Source: Myxococcaceae bacterium
GTDB lineage: Bacteria > Myxococcota > Myxococcia > Myxococcales > Myxococcaceae
Length of the DNA: 5,208 nt
Reading direction: 5' to 3'
NCBI GenBank assembly: GCA_018262385.1
Contig: JAGSPQ010000341.1
Coordinates: 1 to 5,208 of the forward strand
Positions 4,293 through 5,208 of this stretch are shown here, piece by piece (position 1 is the first letter of the stretch; each line of letters opens with the position of its first letter). The notes beneath the pieces are model-generated. The model was not told where the DNA came from. It saw only the letters and a program-made list of their open reading frames with translations, and made no database searches. The position numbers and the translations under genes were made by a program.

Positions 4293-5208
4293 ATGCCGAA
4301 AATTGCTCTGCGCAACCCGCTCGACGGCTTCAAGAAGGCGGTCGACCAGGCCTCCGCCCGGCTGCAGGCCGAGGTGTTTCACGGGCCGATCGGCAGGGCC
4401 GTCTCCGAAACGCCGAAGACCGGCTGGGTCGCGAAGGGAATCGCCCGGCTGGGCCTGACCGCGTTCAAGCCGGCGCCGCCGCCGCCGGTGCTCAAGCGGC
4501 CGGTGGTGATGATCACCGGGCTGACGATGGAGGCCGCTTCCTATGATCCGATGGCGAAGCACCTCGCCTCCAACTCCGCCAACGGCAAGGTCGCCGTCTA
4601 CGTCGTCGCCGACGGCAAGTTCCACGACGGCGGCGTCAACGGCAAGGTCCTCACCGACGCCCAGGCGGCGAAGACCAGGATGTTCCAGATTCAGTACACC
4701 GACGTGAAGGGCGCTCCCTCCGACAAGGAGCCGCAGCTCGAGCGGGCCTTCCGGGCGATTCAGCGGGCGACCCACGCTCCCGCGCTCGACGTGGTGGCCC
4801 ACTCCGCCGGCTGCACCGACTTCCGGCTCTACCTCGACCGGCGCCCCGCCGCCGACCGGAGCATCGGGATCAACGAAGCGGTCTTCATCGGCCCCGCCTC
4901 GCACGGCACCTTCATGGGCAACGTCGGCAACGCGGTCGGCCGCCCGATCGGCGTCGAGAAGGCGGGCACCGAGCTCGAGATCGGCAGCCCGCTGGTCCAG
5001 CACCTCAACGACGGCTGGGCGGGCCAGCGCAACCAGGTGAAGGGCGACGTCACCATCCTCGGCATCTCCGGAGCGCCGACTCCCGGCAAGGGCGGCGTCT
5101 CGAACGGCGACGGCTTCATGCCCGTCAACCAGCTCGACATGGCCAACGCCCACACCATCGTGCTCAAGGGCAGCGATCCCACCCCGGTCGCCCACCTGAT
5201 GCAGGTCG
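4293..5208 (+). CDS. alpha/beta-hydrolase, lipase/esterase-like (3' end outside window)
   Basis: The frame runs from ATG 4293 to the window edge without a stop, showing 305 residues. The core has an alpha/beta-hydrolase layout: first strand and oxyanion-type loop RPVVMITGLT (69-78), then DVVAHSAGC (166-174). Ser171 sits in an A-H-S-x-G nucleophile elbow like that of Bacillus-type lipases, which have Ala in place of the first Gly. Near the visible end, NGDGFMPVNQLD (271-282, candidate acid Asp273) and PTPVAHL (296-302, candidate His301) complete a plausible triad in the right order. The first ~65 residues are an extra segment with an amphipathic helix (DGFKKAVDQASARLQAEV) and a Pro-rich linker APPPPVLKRP. 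No Sec signal peptide is seen. An in-frame stop at 4272-4274 rules out an earlier start. GAGGA at 4273-4277 is 15 nt away, farther than normal. The substrate is unknown; ester or lipid hydrolysis is inferred from the fold. Confidence 0.85.
   Translation, partial: MPKIALRNPLDGFKKAVDQASARLQAEVFHGPIGRAVSETPKTGWVAKGIARLGLTAFKPAPPPPVLKRPVVMITGLTMEAASYDPMAKHLASNSANGKVAVYVVADGKFHDGGVNGKVLTDAQAAKTRMFQIQYTDVKGAPSDKEPQLERAFRAIQRATHAPALDVVAHSAGCTDFRLYLDRRPAADRSIGINEAVFIGPASHGTFMGNVGNAVGRPIGVEKAGTELEIGSPLVQHLNDGWAGQRNQVKGDVTILGISGAPTPGKGGVSNGDGFMPVNQLDMANAHTIVLKGSDPTPVAHLMQV

Noticed and set aside
4271..4546. 91-codon frame starting with TTG at 4271
   Set aside because: It overlaps the hydrolase gene in another frame and gives an Arg/Ala/Gly-rich product. 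The hydrolase frame continues to the window edge with clear motifs.
3990..5195. 401-codon open frame on the minus strand
   Set aside because: It is antisense to the helical protein and the hydrolase with its visible catalytic motifs. The translation (many Val-Glu-Asp-Arg-Gly runs) has no recognisable domain.

Overview
The window is GC-rich bacterial DNA. Every convincing gene is on the + strand and has strong G/C preference at third codon positions. The organism is probably a myxobacterium or another high-GC deltaproteobacterial relative. This is inferred from base composition, the fibronectin-III-rich exported protein, the genes with little or no Shine-Dalgarno signal, and the style of the hydrolase. 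No rRNA or other definitive marker is present, so the lineage is a guess.

Layout. Positions 2-1591 are the 3' end of a long exported protein built from fibronectin type III (Fn3) modules in a strict A-B-A-B-A-B order. Only the A modules carry a cysteine pair. Positions 1592-1927 are non-coding and rich in repeats: TCCGAGCG copies, an array of GGAGCACG-like octamers, and arms able to form alternative hairpins. Positions 1928-2570 hold two tightly coupled genes, a 90-residue protein I cannot name and a secreted ComEA-type helix-hairpin-helix DNA-binding protein. A 13-bp hairpin follows. Positions 2694-3590 encode thiamine-monophosphate kinase (ThiL); its start overlaps the stop of a possible 14-codon leader ORF. 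A second hairpin spans the thiL stop. Positions 3679-4245 encode an unrecognised helical protein. From 4293 the window runs out inside an alpha/beta-hydrolase (lipase-like) gene with a visible Ser-Asp-His set.

How the genes work together. Only the 90-residue gene and comEA look like a true operon (1-nt gap). thiL is a housekeeping thiamine-cofactor gene with no thiamine riboswitch visible upstream. The last two genes share direction but are separated by short gaps, and no shared pathway can be read from sequence. I see no CRISPR array, tRNA, rRNA, transposase, integrase or obvious defence system. The points most worth following up are the unnamed ComEA partner, the hydrolase with its unusual N-terminal extension, and the structured repeat region at 1592-1927.
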